64,000 nucleotides of DNA, from positions 4,293,463 through 4,357,462 of the forward strand of contig NC_061804.1 of NCBI RefSeq assembly GCF_021462225.1, read 5' to 3'. The position numbers and the translations under genes were made by a program. How positions within the stretch are numbered: the stretch's first letter is position 1; the number at the start of each line of letters is the position of its first letter. Below, one piece after another: positions 10,684-22,699 of this stretch. Source of the DNA: Girardinichthys multiradiatus. Lineage: Eukaryota > Chordata > Actinopteri > Cyprinodontiformes > Goodeidae. The notes beneath the pieces were generated by a model. That model was not told the origin of the DNA. It searched no databases and was given only the letters and a program-made list of their open reading frames with translations.

Positions 10684-13600
10684 CGTTCGTCGTCTTCCGC
10701 TTATCCAGGACCGGGTCGCGGGGGCAGCAGACTCAGCAGAGACGCCCAGACGTCCCTCTCTCCAGACACCTCCTCCAGCTCCTCCAGGGGGATCCCAAGG
10801 CGTTCCCAGGCCAGCCGAGAGACATAGTCCCTCCAGCGTGTCCTGGGCCGTCCCCTGGGCCTCCTCCCGGTGGGACGTGCCTGGAACACCTCCCGAGGAA
10901 GGCGTCCAGGAGGCATCCGGTATAGATGCCCGAGCCACCTCAACTGGCTCCTCTCAATGTGGAGGAGCAGCGGCTCTACTCCGAGCTCCTCCCGGATGGC
11001 CGAGCTCCTCACCCTATCTCTAAGGGAGTGCCCGGCCACCCTACGGAGGAAGCTAATTTCAGCCGCTTGTATCCGTGATCTCGTTCTTTCGGTCATGACC
11101 CAAAGTTCATGGCCATAGGTGAGGGTAGGAACGTAGACCGACCAGTAAATTGAGAGCTTTGCTTTTCGGCTCAGCTCTCTCTTCACCACAATGGACCGGC
11201 ACAGCGCCCCCATTACTGTGGCAGCTGCACCGATCCGTCTGTCGATCTCCCGCTCCATTCTTCCCTCACTCGTGAACAAGACCCCGAGATACTTAAACTC
11301 CTCCACTTGAGGCAGGAACTCCCCTCCAACCTGAAGAGGACAAGCCACCATTTTCCGGTCGAGTACAATGGCCTCGGACTTGGAGGAGCTGATCCTCATC
11401 CCAGCCGCTCGGCTGCGAACCGCCACAGCGCATGCTGTAGGTCTTGGCTAGAGGGGGCCAGCAGGACCACGTCATCCGCAAAAAGAAGAGACGAAATCCA
11501 CTGGTCCCCAAACCAGACCCCCTCCGGCCCTTGGCTGCGTCTAGAAATCCTGTCCATAAAAGTTATGAACAGGACCGGCGACAAAGGGCAGCCCTGCCGG
11601 AGTCCAACATGCACTGGGAACAGGTCCGACTTAGTGCCGGCAATGCGGACCAAACTCCTGCTCCGCTCGTACAGGGACCGGATGGCCCCTAATAAAGGGC
11701 CCCCGATTCCATACTCCTGGAGCACCCCCCACAGGGCATCACGAGGGACACAGTCGAATGCCTTCTCCAGGTCCACAAAACACATGTGAACCGGTTGGGC
11801 AAACTCCCATGAACCCTCGAGCACCCTGTAGAGGGTATAGAGCTGGTCCAGTGTTCCACGGCTGGGACGAAAACCACACTGTTCCTCCTGAAGCCGAGGT
11901 TCGACTATCGGTCGGACTCTCCTCTCCAATACCCTGGCGTAGGCCTTACCAGGGAGGCTGAGGAGTGTGATCCCCCTGTAGTTGGAACACACCCTCCGGT
12001 CCCCCTTCTTATAAAGGGGGACCACCACCCCAGTCTGCCAGTCCAGAGGCACTGTCCCCGACCGCCACGCAATGTTGAAGAGGCGTGTCAACCATGACAG
12101 CCCTACAACATCCAGACACTTGAGGTACTCAGGACGGATCTCATCCACCCCCGAAGCCTTGCCACCGCGGAGCTTTTTAACCACCTCGGTGACTTCAGCC
12201 TGGGTGATGAAAGAGTCCAACCCCGAGTCCCCAGCCTCTGTTTCCACCACGGAATGCATGATGGCAGGATTGAGGAGATCCTCGAAGTACTCCTTCCACC
12301 GCCCGATAATGTCCTCAGTCGAGGTCAGCTGTCTCCCGCCCCCACTATAAACAGTGTTGGCAAAACACTGCTTCCCCCTCCTGAGGCGCCGGAAGGTTTG
12401 CCAGAATCGCTTCGAGGCCAACCGGTAGTCCTTCTCCATGGCCTCACCAAACTCTTCCCAGGCCCGAGTTTTGGCCTCTGCCACAGCCTGGGCCGCAGCA
12501 CGCTTGGCCTCACGGTACCCGTCAGCCGCCTCAGGAGTCCCACAAGCCAACCACAGCCGATAGGACTCCTTCTTCAGCTTAACTGCATCCCTTACTGCCG
12601 GTGTCCACCACCGGGTTCTGGGATTGCCGCCACGACAGGCACCGCAGACCTTACGGCCGCAGCTATGGGCAGCAGCATCGACAATAGATGCAGAGAACAT
12701 GGTCCACTCGGACTCTATGTCTCCAACATCCCCCGGGATCTGGTCGAAGCTCTCCCGGAGGTGGGAGTTGAATACATCCCTGGCCGAGGGCTCCGCCAGG
12801 CGTTCCCAGCAGACCCTCACTATGCGCTTGGGCCTGCCGAGTCTGTCCGGCTTTCTCCTCCTCCAGCGGATCCAACTCACCACCAGGTGATGATCAGTGG
12901 ACAGCTCAGCCCCTCTCTTCACCCGAGTATCCAAAACATGCGGCGGAAGGTCTGATGATACGACAACAAAGTCGATCATCGACCTCCTGCCTAGGGTGTC
13001 CTGGTGCCAAGTGCACTGATGGACACCCTTATGTTTGAACATGGTGTTCGTTATGGACAATCTGTGACTAGCACAGAAGTCCAATAACAAAACACCACTC
13101 GGATTCAGATCGGGGAGGCCATTCCTCCCGATCACACCTCTCCAGGTGTCACTGTCGTTCCCCACGTGGGCGTTGAAGTCCCCCAGCAGAATAATGGAGT
13201 CCCCGGGAGGGGCACTATCCAGCACCCCCGACAGGGATGCCAAGAAGGCAGGGTACTCTGCACTACCACTCGGCCCGTAGACTGAAATGATAGTCAGAGA
13301 CCTCTCCCCAACCCGAAGGCGCAGGGATACAACCCTCTCATCCACTGGGGTAAACCCCAACACGAGACGGCTGAGCTGGGGGGCAACAAGCAAACCCACA
13401 CCAGCCCACCGCCTCTCCCCGTGGGCCACTCCAGAGTAGAAGAGAGTCCAACCCCTCTCAAGGAGATGGGTTCTAGAGCCCACGCTGTGCGTGGAGGCGA
13501 GCCCGACTATTTCTAGTCGATATCTCTCGACCTCCCGCACAAGCTCAGGCTCCTTCCCCCCCAGCGAGGTGACATTCCACGTCCCTAGAGCCAGCCTAAG

Positions 13601-13710
13601 CATCCGGGGATCGGGCCGTTGAGGTCTCCACCTTGGTCCGCCACCCAATCCTCTTTGCACCGGTCCCTCGCGGTTCCCCCTGCAGGTGGTGGGCCCACTG
13701 GGGGATGGCC
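10684..13710 (-). mobile_element. Rex3 retroposon (RTE clade), nearly full coding length
   Basis: About 3.03 kb on the minus strand, inserted into the Tc1 copy. The 9-bp sequence TCATATGTT occurs on both sides (10675-10683 and 13711-13719), which is the target duplication. The minus-strand 3' end runs out in GAACGAAC-type sequence. The stretches CGGCGACAAAGGGCAGCCCTG (about 11576) and ACCACCACCCCAGTCTGCCA (about 12021) match conserved Rex3 reverse-transcriptase positions familiar from fish Rex3 work. Little decay apart from one frameshift indicates a recent insertion. Confidence 0.9.
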
Positions 13711-13714
13711 TCAT
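10701..13714 (-). pseudogene. Rex3 endonuclease-reverse transcriptase, one frameshift
   Basis: The protein cuts target DNA and primes cDNA synthesis of its own RNA. The upstream frame (11396-13714) carries an exonuclease-endonuclease-phosphatase domain over about residues 40-290: [33 protein letters not shown] and [10 protein letters not shown]. The reverse transcriptase follows at about 480-770: [59 protein letters not shown] and the catalytic FADDVVLLA. Near 11400-11426 the frame shifts. The C-terminal part continues in 10701-11426 (KSEAIVLDRK, EFKYLGVLFTSEG, SIYWSVYVPTLTYGHELW, QLRWLGHLYRMP) and ends with a normal LLSLLPPRPG terminus. The ATG at 13714 lies in the target duplication, so the true N-terminus is not retained. 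Confidence 0.88.
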
Positions 13715-13914
13715 ATGTTTATTTCTTTTAATTTTGATGATTATAACTGAGAACTAATGAAAACTCCAAATTTAGTATCTCAGAAAATTAGAATATTGTG
13801 AAAAGGTTCAATATTAAAGACACTTGGTGCCACACTCTGATCAGCTAATTAGTCCAAAGCACCTGCAAAGGCCTTTAAATGGTCTCTCATTCTAGTTCTG
13901 TAGGCTACACAAAC

Positions 13915-14735
13915 ATGGGGAAGAGTGCTGACTTGACAGTTGTCCAAAAGACAACCACTGACACCTTCCACAAGGAGGGCAGGACACAAAAGGTCATTGC
14001 TAAAGAGGCTGGCTGTTCACAGAGCTCTGTGTCCAAGCACATTAATAGAGAGGTGAAGGGAAGTAAAAGATGTGGTAGAAAAAAGTGTACAATATGGATA
14101 ACCGCACCGTGGAGAGGATTGTGAAACAAAACCCAGTCAAAAATGTGGGGGAGATTCACAAAGAGTGGACTGCAGCTGGAGTCAGTGCTTCCAGAACCAC
14201 CACACACAGACATATGCAAGACATGGGTTTATCTGTCGCATTCCTTGTGTCAAGCCACTCTTGAACAAGAGACAGCATCGGAAGCGTCTTGCCTGGGCTA
14301 AAGACAAAAAGAATTGGGCTGCTGCTGAGTGGTCCAAAGTTATGTTCTCTAATGAAAGTAAATTTTGCATTTCCTTTAGAAATCAAGATCCCAGAGTCTA
14401 GAGGAAGAGAGGAGAAGCAGAGAATCCACATTGCTTGTGGTCAAGTGTAAAGCTTTCACAGTCAGCGATGGTTTGAGGTGCCATGTCATCTGCTGGTGTT
14501 GGTCCACTGTGTTTTCTGAGGTCCAAGGTCAACGCAGCTGTCTACCAGGACGTTTTAGAGCACTTCATGCTTCCTGCTGCTGACCAACTTTTATGGAGAT
14601 GCAAATTTCATTTTCCAACAGGACTTGGCACCTGCACACAGTGCCAAATCTACCAGTACCTGGTTTAAGGACCATGGTATCCCTTTTCTTAATAGGCCAG
14701 CAAACTCGCCTGACCTTAACCCCAAAACCCAAAAA
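13915..14735 (+). pseudogene. Tc1-type transposase, broken
   Basis: Starts MGKSADLTVVQKTTTDTFHK and continues through the helix-turn-helix GCSQSSVSKHINRE and RCGRKKCT. Frameshifts follow near 14085 and 14235. Further pieces are FSNESKFCISFRNQDPRV, with the first catalytic Asp of FSDES replaced by Asn; SAGVGPLCFLRSKVNAAVYQ; and PANSPDLNPK. The last third, including the catalytic Glu, is absent. It relates to the intact transposase at 28377 but is a different subfamily with a different inverted repeat. Confidence 0.88.
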
Positions 14736-14899
14736 CCCAAATTGTGTAGGAGGATTATATTTACAACACTTAAAACTGTCATCATAAAATCAGTTCATTT
14801 ATGATTGTAGCTGAAGTCCTGTTGTGTGTAGCCTGCACAGATTTGCAGTGTACAACCACAGAAAAAAGGACGTGATACCTTCCATCCAGGGTATTCACC

Positions 14900-15110
14900 T
14901 CTTCAAGTTACATGCTGCTTTTCGATAAAGTGCTGTGGAAAAGAATTTGCACACTTACACTTGTCTTCCGTCTTTGCTTTATTCTCACTCCTTAGTGTTT
15001 CAAATTCAACTTTTTTTTTTTTAAATAAGCCAATTATAACCTAAGTCGATACAAAAAGCTGTTTTAAAAGTAAGACTGCAATCCAAATCAACCCGACCTT
15101 AATTGTTCCC
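14900..15110 (+). mobile_element. MITE end fragment
   Basis: AAAGTGCTGTGGAAAAGAAT TTGCACAC... then TTAAATAAGCCAATTATAACCTAAGTCGATACAAAAAGC resembles one terminus of a widespread fish DNA transposon (GCTGTGGAAAAGTATTTGC type). A related opposite terminus is at about 49990-50215. Only an end is preserved. Confidence 0.45.
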
Positions 15111-16739
15111 ATGATAAATCATGAATTAATTGTGATTAATCACAATTTTTGGAAAGTTAAGCTCACTTTCACTAGCCGGTGACCGGTATAATCAAGAAGT
15201 TATTTCAATAGAAACTGTCTGACAACTTAAAGTAGGCTCAAATATCTCAAAAGATCTTTTTTCAGATAGAAAAACTGGTAGAGAGAGAAAGAGGGAAGAT
15301 ATTGAGGTTGGGAATAACAACCAGCCTCCATATATCCAGCACTACAACGTTTGCCTCCATCTTATGACAAAACCTTGCTGCAGCCTTAGAACAATGTCAC
15401 TTCATACATTGAGCAGGTGTATTTTTGCACTACCTGTTTAAAACTTCCTGTGGCCGGACAGGTGCCCCAATCTTTTTGCCGGTTAAACCAGTGTAGGATC
15501 AGGTTGGAGGTTCACTTTGGCCCAAGGCCAATGTGCTGGAAAACTAAAGCGATTTACCTCTTCATCTCTTTAAACAAATAGTAAAATCTTAAAAGTACTG
15601 CTTGTCCTGCTGTGAGTTTTGACCATTTTATTCATTTTAACAGGACAGGTCCTGCAATGAACAATTATGTCTGCAAAGAGGATCATTGGGGCTGGCCTCA
15701 ACTTCAATCCTGGACTTCTAGGATCAGGAAAAATGCATTCTAGTTATGTGGTCGGCACTAGTTCTTCCTTCAAACCAACCACCATAGAGTCAGTTTCTTT
15801 CCACAGGCTGTCTCTCTAATCAACACACTGAACACATTACAACCTGAGTTGTCAGTTACTCTGCTGTGAAACAAAATATATAATTTTGTGAAATGTTTTT
15901 CTTTTCTTAACTTGATTTTATTTTTTCTAAAGTTTGTATATTTTTACTAAATGTCTGTACACTGTGAGGGCTGGAAACTGAAGTGAAATTCCTTGTGTTT
16001 GCACAAAATCTTAGCCAGTAAAACTAATTCAGTTAGAAATTAAAAGGCGACCAAAAGGGCACTGTCATGTAATAGTAAAAATGTCCCCTGAAAAGTTTAA
16101 TGTTTTACAAAATAAAAAACGTTTGTACAAGTCAAATTACCAACCAAATAACAAATTTGTGAATAAAAATGGCTAACTCTGTTAAAAAATGTCTTAAAGT
16201 TTTAATATAAATTGAAAATTCTCTGTATCCCTTCGAAATGTGTGTCTAAAATAATCTATTAATTTTACCAACATGTTTCTTTTGAGTGAAGGCAATATTT
16301 TGAGCCAGAGTCCCACTTACAGTAACAATGGAAACATGCAAAAAGCTGCTTGAGCAAATTTAAGAAGAATCTGATTTCTGTGATGCTAATTCAGATTTTG
16401 CATGGATTATTTTTATGGATTATTTAGAGGGGTACACATATTTATTTTTATTCAAATCTACCAGAGATATAAATAATTTTGGTTTAACAACCAAACTTTT
16501 TTAATTGAAGGAAACTGACCAGAATGGTTTCTGGTGTCACACCTGGTCATCTAGAACAATGGAAACAAAGAGACCAAACGTTCAGGACTTATTTTTGGAA
16601 AACCTGTTTTGGTGGTGCTGCATTGATGCATAATTTAATAATACGTTTTATTGTACTGAATAACCATTTTCAAATGCATACTGACGTGTATTAAAAGGAG
16701 TGTTAAGGTGTGTTAACGTGTTTTCAGGATGCTTTGGCA
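15111..16739. other. intergenic, upstream of the unit 2 gene
   Basis: AT-rich without long frames. A short LINE 3'-tail remnant is likely at about 15960-16030 (GAAATTCCTTGTGTTTGCAC ... GCCAGTAAAACTAATTC, the form of CR1/L2-like LINE 3' ends). TTGTGATTAATCACAA at about 15129 is a small palindrome. Confidence 0.4.
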
Positions 16740-16895
16740 GATAGAGTGATACCTTTTTGGGTTGTGGCACTATTAAAAAGGAAACACACCCAAAGACTGA
16801 GGTAATCTGTACAGTATATAAAGTCTTGTGCAGCTCTGGACCTTTAGTACCTGAATCCAAGAGAACTAACCAGCAGAATCCACCTGAACATCACC
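16690..16895 (+). promoter_or_regulatory. TATA promoter and leader of the LU-mucin gene (unit 2)
   Basis: TATATAAAG at 16815-16823 lies 73 bp before the ATG, so transcription should begin about 16845-16850. The leader (GAACTAACCAGCAGAATCCA, CCTGAACATCACC) and upstream GTGTTAAGGTGTGTTAACGTG block recur in units 1, 3 and 4. This copy has the best TATA box of the four. No further factor sites can be assigned by eye. Confidence 0.7.
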
Positions 16896-19800
16896 ATGAA
16901 GCTGATCTTTTCTCTGACTCTCATCTGGGCAATCTACAGCACAGGTAACATTAGTTATATATATATATATATATGTAACTTTATTTGTTTCTAAAGTTAG
17001 AGCACTAGAATAAAAAATTACATCTTTTTTACTAATAATTCCTAATCCTGTTGTTCAAGTAAGCTACAAACATTTGCTGATATTTTTAATTATTCTTATT
17101 TTATTAGTTTAATTACATTTTCAGAAACTGGACTCTTAATTTTCTTTTTGGAATGTCATTGCACACATCCTGGTTGTCGTCAGTCATCTTATACACCTTT
17201 CTAGTTTGATCTGGTTGTCCTGTTCAATAATAAAAAAGATAAATTTAAATTTAACTCTTCCTAGGCCTAAACAAAATTGAAACATATGAAAGATTTGGTA
17301 TAGTTGTACTTACAAATTAATGATAGTGTGTTTTGTTATGGTATTTCATTTTAAAGTCCAAACTCACTAACACCAGTCAGTTTTAGATTTTTAAAGCTCA
17401 TCTATTAGTTTCTAACTGGTTCAACATATTTTAAACGTTTATTTTTCATTGACTCTTTCTTCTGGTTGCAGCTGGAGCCCTGCAATGTATCACTTGTGCA
17501 GATCAGACATGTTTGAGCACAATATCACAAACATGTAGCACAGAGACGATGTGTATAACAGCTTCCATCCTAGGTATAATTCTTCTTGTCTTATTTAACT
17601 TTATAATGGAATGCACTGCATGCATTGAGGTTGCATGTGTTTTCTATGAACACTGTCTATGAACACAATCTGCTCTTTGTCTCTACAGCAACTAAACCTG
17701 GCACTTCAGGAACACAAATCTATAAATCTTGTGCATCACCCTCTCTGTGTCCGGCTGCAATCACAGCAACGTTTTCAGTCAACTTGGGTTACCAAAGTGC
17801 AATTGCATCTGCTCAGTGCTGCAACACCGACAACTGCAACTCACAAACTCTGCCTTGTAGGTTTCATCATGAGTTAAAAAAATCTGATCATAACTTTATT
17901 TCTTTAGTATTTAATGGGTTTCTCTTCTGTTGTGCTGTTTTATTGTCAGCCCCCACTACTAAGCCAACCAACGACCTCCAGTGCATTGCTTGTGACCCGA
18001 CCACTTCTCAGTGCAACACACAAATAAAATGTTCAGGAGATGAAAGCAACTGCTTCACAGCAACTTGTGAGTTTAACAAAATATAGACTATTTCCAACTA
18101 TATTTATCTCAATATTAATCAGAGCAGGAACAAAGCAAAAATGACTATACATGCTAGACTGTTACTGTATGTCAGAGAAGTCTTACAAGTTAATAATGAA
18201 AAGACAAATCTTAACTTTACCCAACAGAGAGCACAAGGAATGGTACTCAGCCATTAAATATGTCATACTGAATTTATGGTGTTTTAAAAAAGTTGTACAA
18301 CAAAACTCTGCTATTTATATCAACAGTGAAAAGTGGAGCAACATCAACTCCAGTACTGGGCTGTGCAACCGCAAACACATGTGCAGCTGCTGCAAATCTG
18401 GGTAGTTTACCTTTCATGCAGAGTCTTGGTGCAGTCACCAGTGGACCAACGTGCTGTACAACAAATTTGTGCAATGATCCAGTAACCACGACTACAGCGT
18501 CCACCACTACAACCACTACACCAGCACCTACCACTATAACCACTACACCAGCACCTACCACTATAACCACTACACCTGCACCCACCACTACAACCACTAC
18601 ACCTGCACCTACTACTACAACCACTACACCAGCACCTACCACTACAACCACTGCACCTGCACCCACCACTACAACCACTACACCTGCACCCACCACTACA
18701 ACCACTACACCTGCACCCACCACTGCAACCACTACACCTGCACCTACTACTACAACCACTACACCAGCACCTACCACTACAACCACTACACCTGCACCCA
18801 CCACTACAACCACTACACCTGCACCCACCACTACAACCACTACACCTGCACCTACTACTACAACCACTACACCAGCACCTACTACTACAACCACTACACC
18901 AGCACCTACCACTACAACCACTACACCAGCACCTACTACTACAACCACAACACCTGCACCCACCATTACAACCACTACACCTGCACCCACCACTATAACC
19001 ACTACACCTGCACCCACCACTACAACCACTACACCAGCACCTACCACTATAACCACTACACCTGCACCCACCACTACAACCACTACACCTGCACCTACTA
19101 CTACAACCACTACACCAGCACCTACCACTACAACCACTGCACCTGCACCCACCACTACAACCACTACACCTGCACCCACCACTACAACCACTACACCTGC
19201 ACCCACCACTGCAACCACTACACCTGCACCTACTACTACAACCACTACACCAGCACCTACCACTACAACCACTACACCTGCACCCACCACTACAACCACT
19301 ACACCTGCACCCACCACTACAACCACTACACCTGCACCCACCACTACAACCACTACACCAGCACCTACCACTACAACCACTACACCAGCACCTACCACTA
19401 TAACCACTACACCTGCACCCACCACTGCAACCACTACACCTGCACCCACCACTACAACCACTACACCTGCACCCACCACTACAACCACTACACCTGCACC
19501 TACTACTACAACCACTACACCAGCACCTACTACTACAACCACTACACCAGCACCTACCACTACAACCACTGCACCTGCACCCACCACTACAACCACTACA
19601 CCTGCACCCTCCACTACAACCACTACACCTGCACCCACCACTACAACCACTACACCTGCACCCACCACTACAACCACTACACCTGCACCCACCACTACAA
19701 CCACTACACCAGCACCTACTACTACAACCACAACACCTGCACCCACCATTACAACCACTACACCTGCACCCACCACTATAACCACTACACCTGCACCCAC

Positions 19801-20797
19801 CACTACAACCACTACACCTGCACCCACCACTACAACCACTACACCTGCACCCACCACTACAACCACTACACCAGCACCTACTACTACAACCACAACACCT
19901 GCACCCACCATTACAACCACTACACCTGCACCCACCACTATAACCACTACACCTGCACCCACCACTACAACCACTACACCTGCACCCACCACTACAACCA
20001 CTACACCTGCACCCACCACTACAACCACTACACCAGCACCTACCACTATAACCACTACACCTGCACCCACCACTACAACCACTACACCAGCACCTACCAC
20101 TACAACCACTACACCTGCACCCACCACTACAACCACTACACCAGCACCTACCACTACAACCACTACACCTGCACCCACCACTACAACCACTACACCTGCA
20201 CCCACCACTACAACCACTACACCAGCACCCACCACTGCAACCACTACACCTGCACCCACTATTACAACCACTACACCTGCACCCACCACTGCAACCACTA
20301 CACCTGCACCCACCACTGCAACCACTACACCTGCACCCACCACTACAACCACTACACCAGCACCCACCACTGCAACCACTACACCTGCACCCACCATTAC
20401 AACCACTACACCTGCACCCACCACTACAACCACTACACCTGCACCCACCACTGCAACCACTACACCTGCACCCACCACTGCAACCACTACACCTGCACCC
20501 ACCACTACAACCACTACACCAGCACCTACTACTACAACCACTACACCAGCACCCACCACTACAACCACTACACCTGCACCCACCACTACAACCACTACAC
20601 CCGCACCCACCACTACAACCACTACACCAGCACCTACTACTACAACCACTACACCAGCACCCACCACTACAACCACTACACCAGCACCCACCACTACAAC
20701 CACTACACCTGCACCAACCACAACAACCAGCGTTGCATCCAGCTTCAGACTTGGCCCTCTCCACCTACTGCTTGGATTGTTTATCCTTGTCATTTAA
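16896..20797 (+). CDS. secreted/GPI-anchored protein with two Ly6/uPAR domains and a mucin stalk
   Basis: Five exons, all joined by phase-1 GT-AG introns: 16896-16944, 17472-17573, 17689-17856, 17950-18066, 18327-20797; total 2907 nt, 968 residues. Residues 1-17 are a signal peptide (MKLIFSLTLIWAIYST). Exons 2-3 encode LU domain 1 with ten cysteines (LQCITC ... CCNTDNCN). Exons 4-5 encode LU domain 2, also ten cysteines (LQCIAC ... CCTTNLCN). Two exons per domain is the Ly6/uPAR gene layout. From residue 211, 81 units of 9 residues (PAPTTTTTT type) form a Thr-rich stalk expected to be densely O-glycosylated. The tail SVASS-FRLGPLHLLLGLFILVI suggests GPI-anchor addition at the Ser cluster; a tail-less transmembrane segment is the alternative. 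No frameshift or stop was found. Ligand and tissue are unknown; a mucus or epithelial surface role is inference. Confidence 0.85.
18521..20707 (+). repeat. coding 27-bp minisatellite, 81 units
   Basis: 2187 bp = 81 x 27 bp with no unit-length change. The unit is CCTGCACCCACCACTACAAC plus CACTACA, encoding Pro-Ala-Pro then six mostly Thr residues. Variation is almost entirely CCT/CCA, ACC/ACT wobble and Thr to Ile/Ala swaps. Variant-unit patterns recur at exact multiples (a marked variant at 18948, 19731 and 19893, spacings 783 = 29 units and 162 = 6 units), evidence of block duplications. Unit number is likely polymorphic. Confidence 0.9.
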
Positions 20798-20974
20798 CTG
20801 ATTAAAGATGAATAAGAGATGTCACATTTGAAGATTATGTAAATATTAGTTAGTTTCACCTTCAGTATTTGGAATTGAAGAAAAAAAAGTTAATTTTATT
20901 TCACATTTAGGGTAATATATCTTTACCAGAAAAAAAAATGTGTCAATTCTGTCTTTTTCATGTCTGTTGTATCA

Positions 20975-20980
20975 AATAAA
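20975..20980 (+). terminator. polyadenylation signal, unit 2 gene
   Basis: AATAAA about 178 bp after the stop codon, followed by T/GT-rich sequence; a plausible 3' end for the LU-mucin transcript. Confidence 0.6.
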
Positions 20981-21689
20981 TCTTAATGAATAGCAAATAG
21001 GAATGTTTGGGCATTATAAGTGTTTTTGCACTGGTTCGTATTTAAACCTCTGATAGTGAAATTTTACTTTCCCATTAATTAAATAAAATTTAATGATACT
21101 GACGTGTTTTGTGGGGTCCTTCAGAATTCTGTTTTATGGTCAGATTTGCTCTTATTATATGAGGTGAGATTATTAACAGGTTCGGCAGCATCACACACAA
21201 CACATGGCCAACCTCCACTAAAACTTAAAAACTTTAAAAAAAAAATTTATTTGGTGAATTTTTTTAGAGATACCTGCAACACTACAAATGGCAAATGGCA
21301 ACTATAAAGGCCACAGTCTTAAAGGGCCTAAAAAAACAGAACTCTTAAGCTCCTTTTTTGGCTCAAACCAAGACTAGAGTTCATACACCTAAAATAAAAC
21401 ACATCTACTGGTAAAACAGTCTTCAATTCAACTCAAGCAGCACACAAGGGGCCAAATGACCAACTGGCAATGAGGCCAGCTCCCCCACCATCTTGAAACT
21501 CAGCTCAACAAGGGCAAAGTGCAGTCAGCTGTGCCCTCCTGGCTGCAGGAACCTAAAAGCAAGAAAAAACAGGAACTCAAGGGGAGAAGGATCCACACAC
21601 TGATAGGCAGACACTGCTGCACAAAACATAATTGAAGAAATATAATTTAAAGGTTTTGTGTCAAATCTCGACTATGGGTTAAACATATC
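20981..21689. other. intergenic, nothing recognised
   Basis: AT-rich; a 67-codon + frame (21104-21307) without family signature. Part of 21420-21640 (GGCCAACTGGCAATGAGG type text) may be old repeat but I cannot assign it. Confidence 0.35.
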
Positions 21690-22375
21690 TGGGACTGGAT
21701 TGTTATGACAGCAGCTCTATCAGTGATCCAAAGACATCATTCTCCTTGCCACATAAACTCCTCTACATAGATTTCGAGGCAGTAGAAAACAGTAGCTAAA
21801 ACTTATCTAAGTCCAGGGTCTGCCACAACATTGTGTCCTTGTAGGATCTGTTTTAAACATCCCCCTTGTATTAATTTACCAGATACCCAAACCACCTTAG
21901 TTGGCTACCTTGGTGTGGTGCTCTTTTGGTGACAAGCAACTCTAAAACACTTAGGGTCTTGAAGCTTGAAGGGGCTGAGTGGAAGCTCATCTTCCCTCAT
22001 AACCGCAATAATATAAAGTTCATTAATAGTATTAGTCCACCATTGAGATTGAAATCTCTGCTTTTAATGCATCATTCAAGTGTGGAGAACCTCATTCCTT
22101 CCACTACATGTCAATATCTATAGCCAAGGTTAGTACCACCAAATCCCAACTGTAAACAGTTCTAGTGAAGCTTTTATTTTTCTGTCTGAACTTTCCGACA
22201 GTTTCCCCAGAATTTATCTGAGGCAAGCAAAATTCTTCATTCATTGTCTCATCACATTCCTGAGTGGTTCTCAGCACACCCTGTAATGACCTTGGCTTCA
22301 CCACATCTATCTGTCATCCTCCCCAAGCCCTAATCCAGCTCACTACCAGGTGGTAAGATCACTGTTCTGCTTCAC
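21690..22375 (-). pseudogene. old, highly diverged Rex3/RTE fragment
   Basis: 22255-22352 aligns by eye with 12800-12890 of the Rex3 copy: GTGGTTCTCAGCACACCCTG ... TGGCTTCACCACATCTATCTGTC ... CTAATCCAGCTCACTACCAGGTGGT against GCGTTCCCAGCAGACCCTCA ... GATCCAACTCACCACCAGGTGAT. Sequence further upstream is more diffuse. It is a much older insertion than the copy at 10.7 kb. Confidence 0.55.
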
Positions 22376-22406
22376 TCTTCAGCTCCATTTTGCATACACA
22401 AATATA

Positions 22407-22560
22407 TCTGCACGGTGGCGCAGTTGGTTGCACTGTTGCCTTGCAGTAAGAAGGTCCTGGGTTTGATTTCTGTCTGTGGGTCTTTCTGCATGGAGTTTGC
22501 TTGTTCTCCCCCATGCATGGATGGGTTCTTTTGCTTTCTTTGACTCACTTGTTGCATCTT
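22407..22560 (+). mobile_element. tRNA-derived SINE-like repeat
   Basis: CACGGTGGCGCAGTTGGTTG ... GAAGGTCCTGGGTTTGATTTC ... GGAGTTTGCTTGTTCTCCCCC. The first part resembles a polymerase III A box (GGCGCAGTTGG) and the second a decayed B box (GGTTTGATTTC). This is a very common fish interspersed repeat; the 3' part is truncated. Confidence 0.6.
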
Positions 22561-22699
22561 GGGACTACTTTAGATGAAAAATTAAACTTTGAAACTGTGT
22601 GTAAAAAGGCCCCCCAGCGCCTTTTCTGCTCAAGGAAACTCAGCCATTTTAACATTTACTGAACCTTAATGACCATGTTTTAACGTGCTTTTATCAAAT

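Larger units (their letters stand above)
10585..14733 (+). mobile_element. Tc1-type transposon, split by Rex3 and 3'-truncated
   Basis: The left end CAGGTGCTGGTCATAAAATT follows a TA (10583-10584). Sequence continues through ATTTCAGTAATTCC.AAA and resumes after the Rex3 insertion at 13720 with GATTATAACTGAGAACTAAT and CTCAGAAAATTAGAATATTG, the inner part of the long inverted repeat. A broken transposase follows. Similarity stops abruptly in the transposase at NSPDLNPK (about 14733), so the last part of the gene and the right inverted repeat are missing. Confidence 0.85.

Noticed and set aside
11307..12955. Plus-strand frames over the Rex3 element (up to 233 codons)
   Set aside because: Antisense of the Rex3 coding region, which has clear motifs on the minus strand.
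18521..20707. Possible CRISPR-like array
   Set aside because: There are no unique spacers, the unit is a tandem coding minisatellite, and the DNA is eukaryotic.
18274..20793. Minus-strand 839- and 785-codon frames (GAGVVVVVV and CSGCSGG repeats)
   Set aside because: Complement shadows of the 27-bp minisatellite in the LU-mucin gene.
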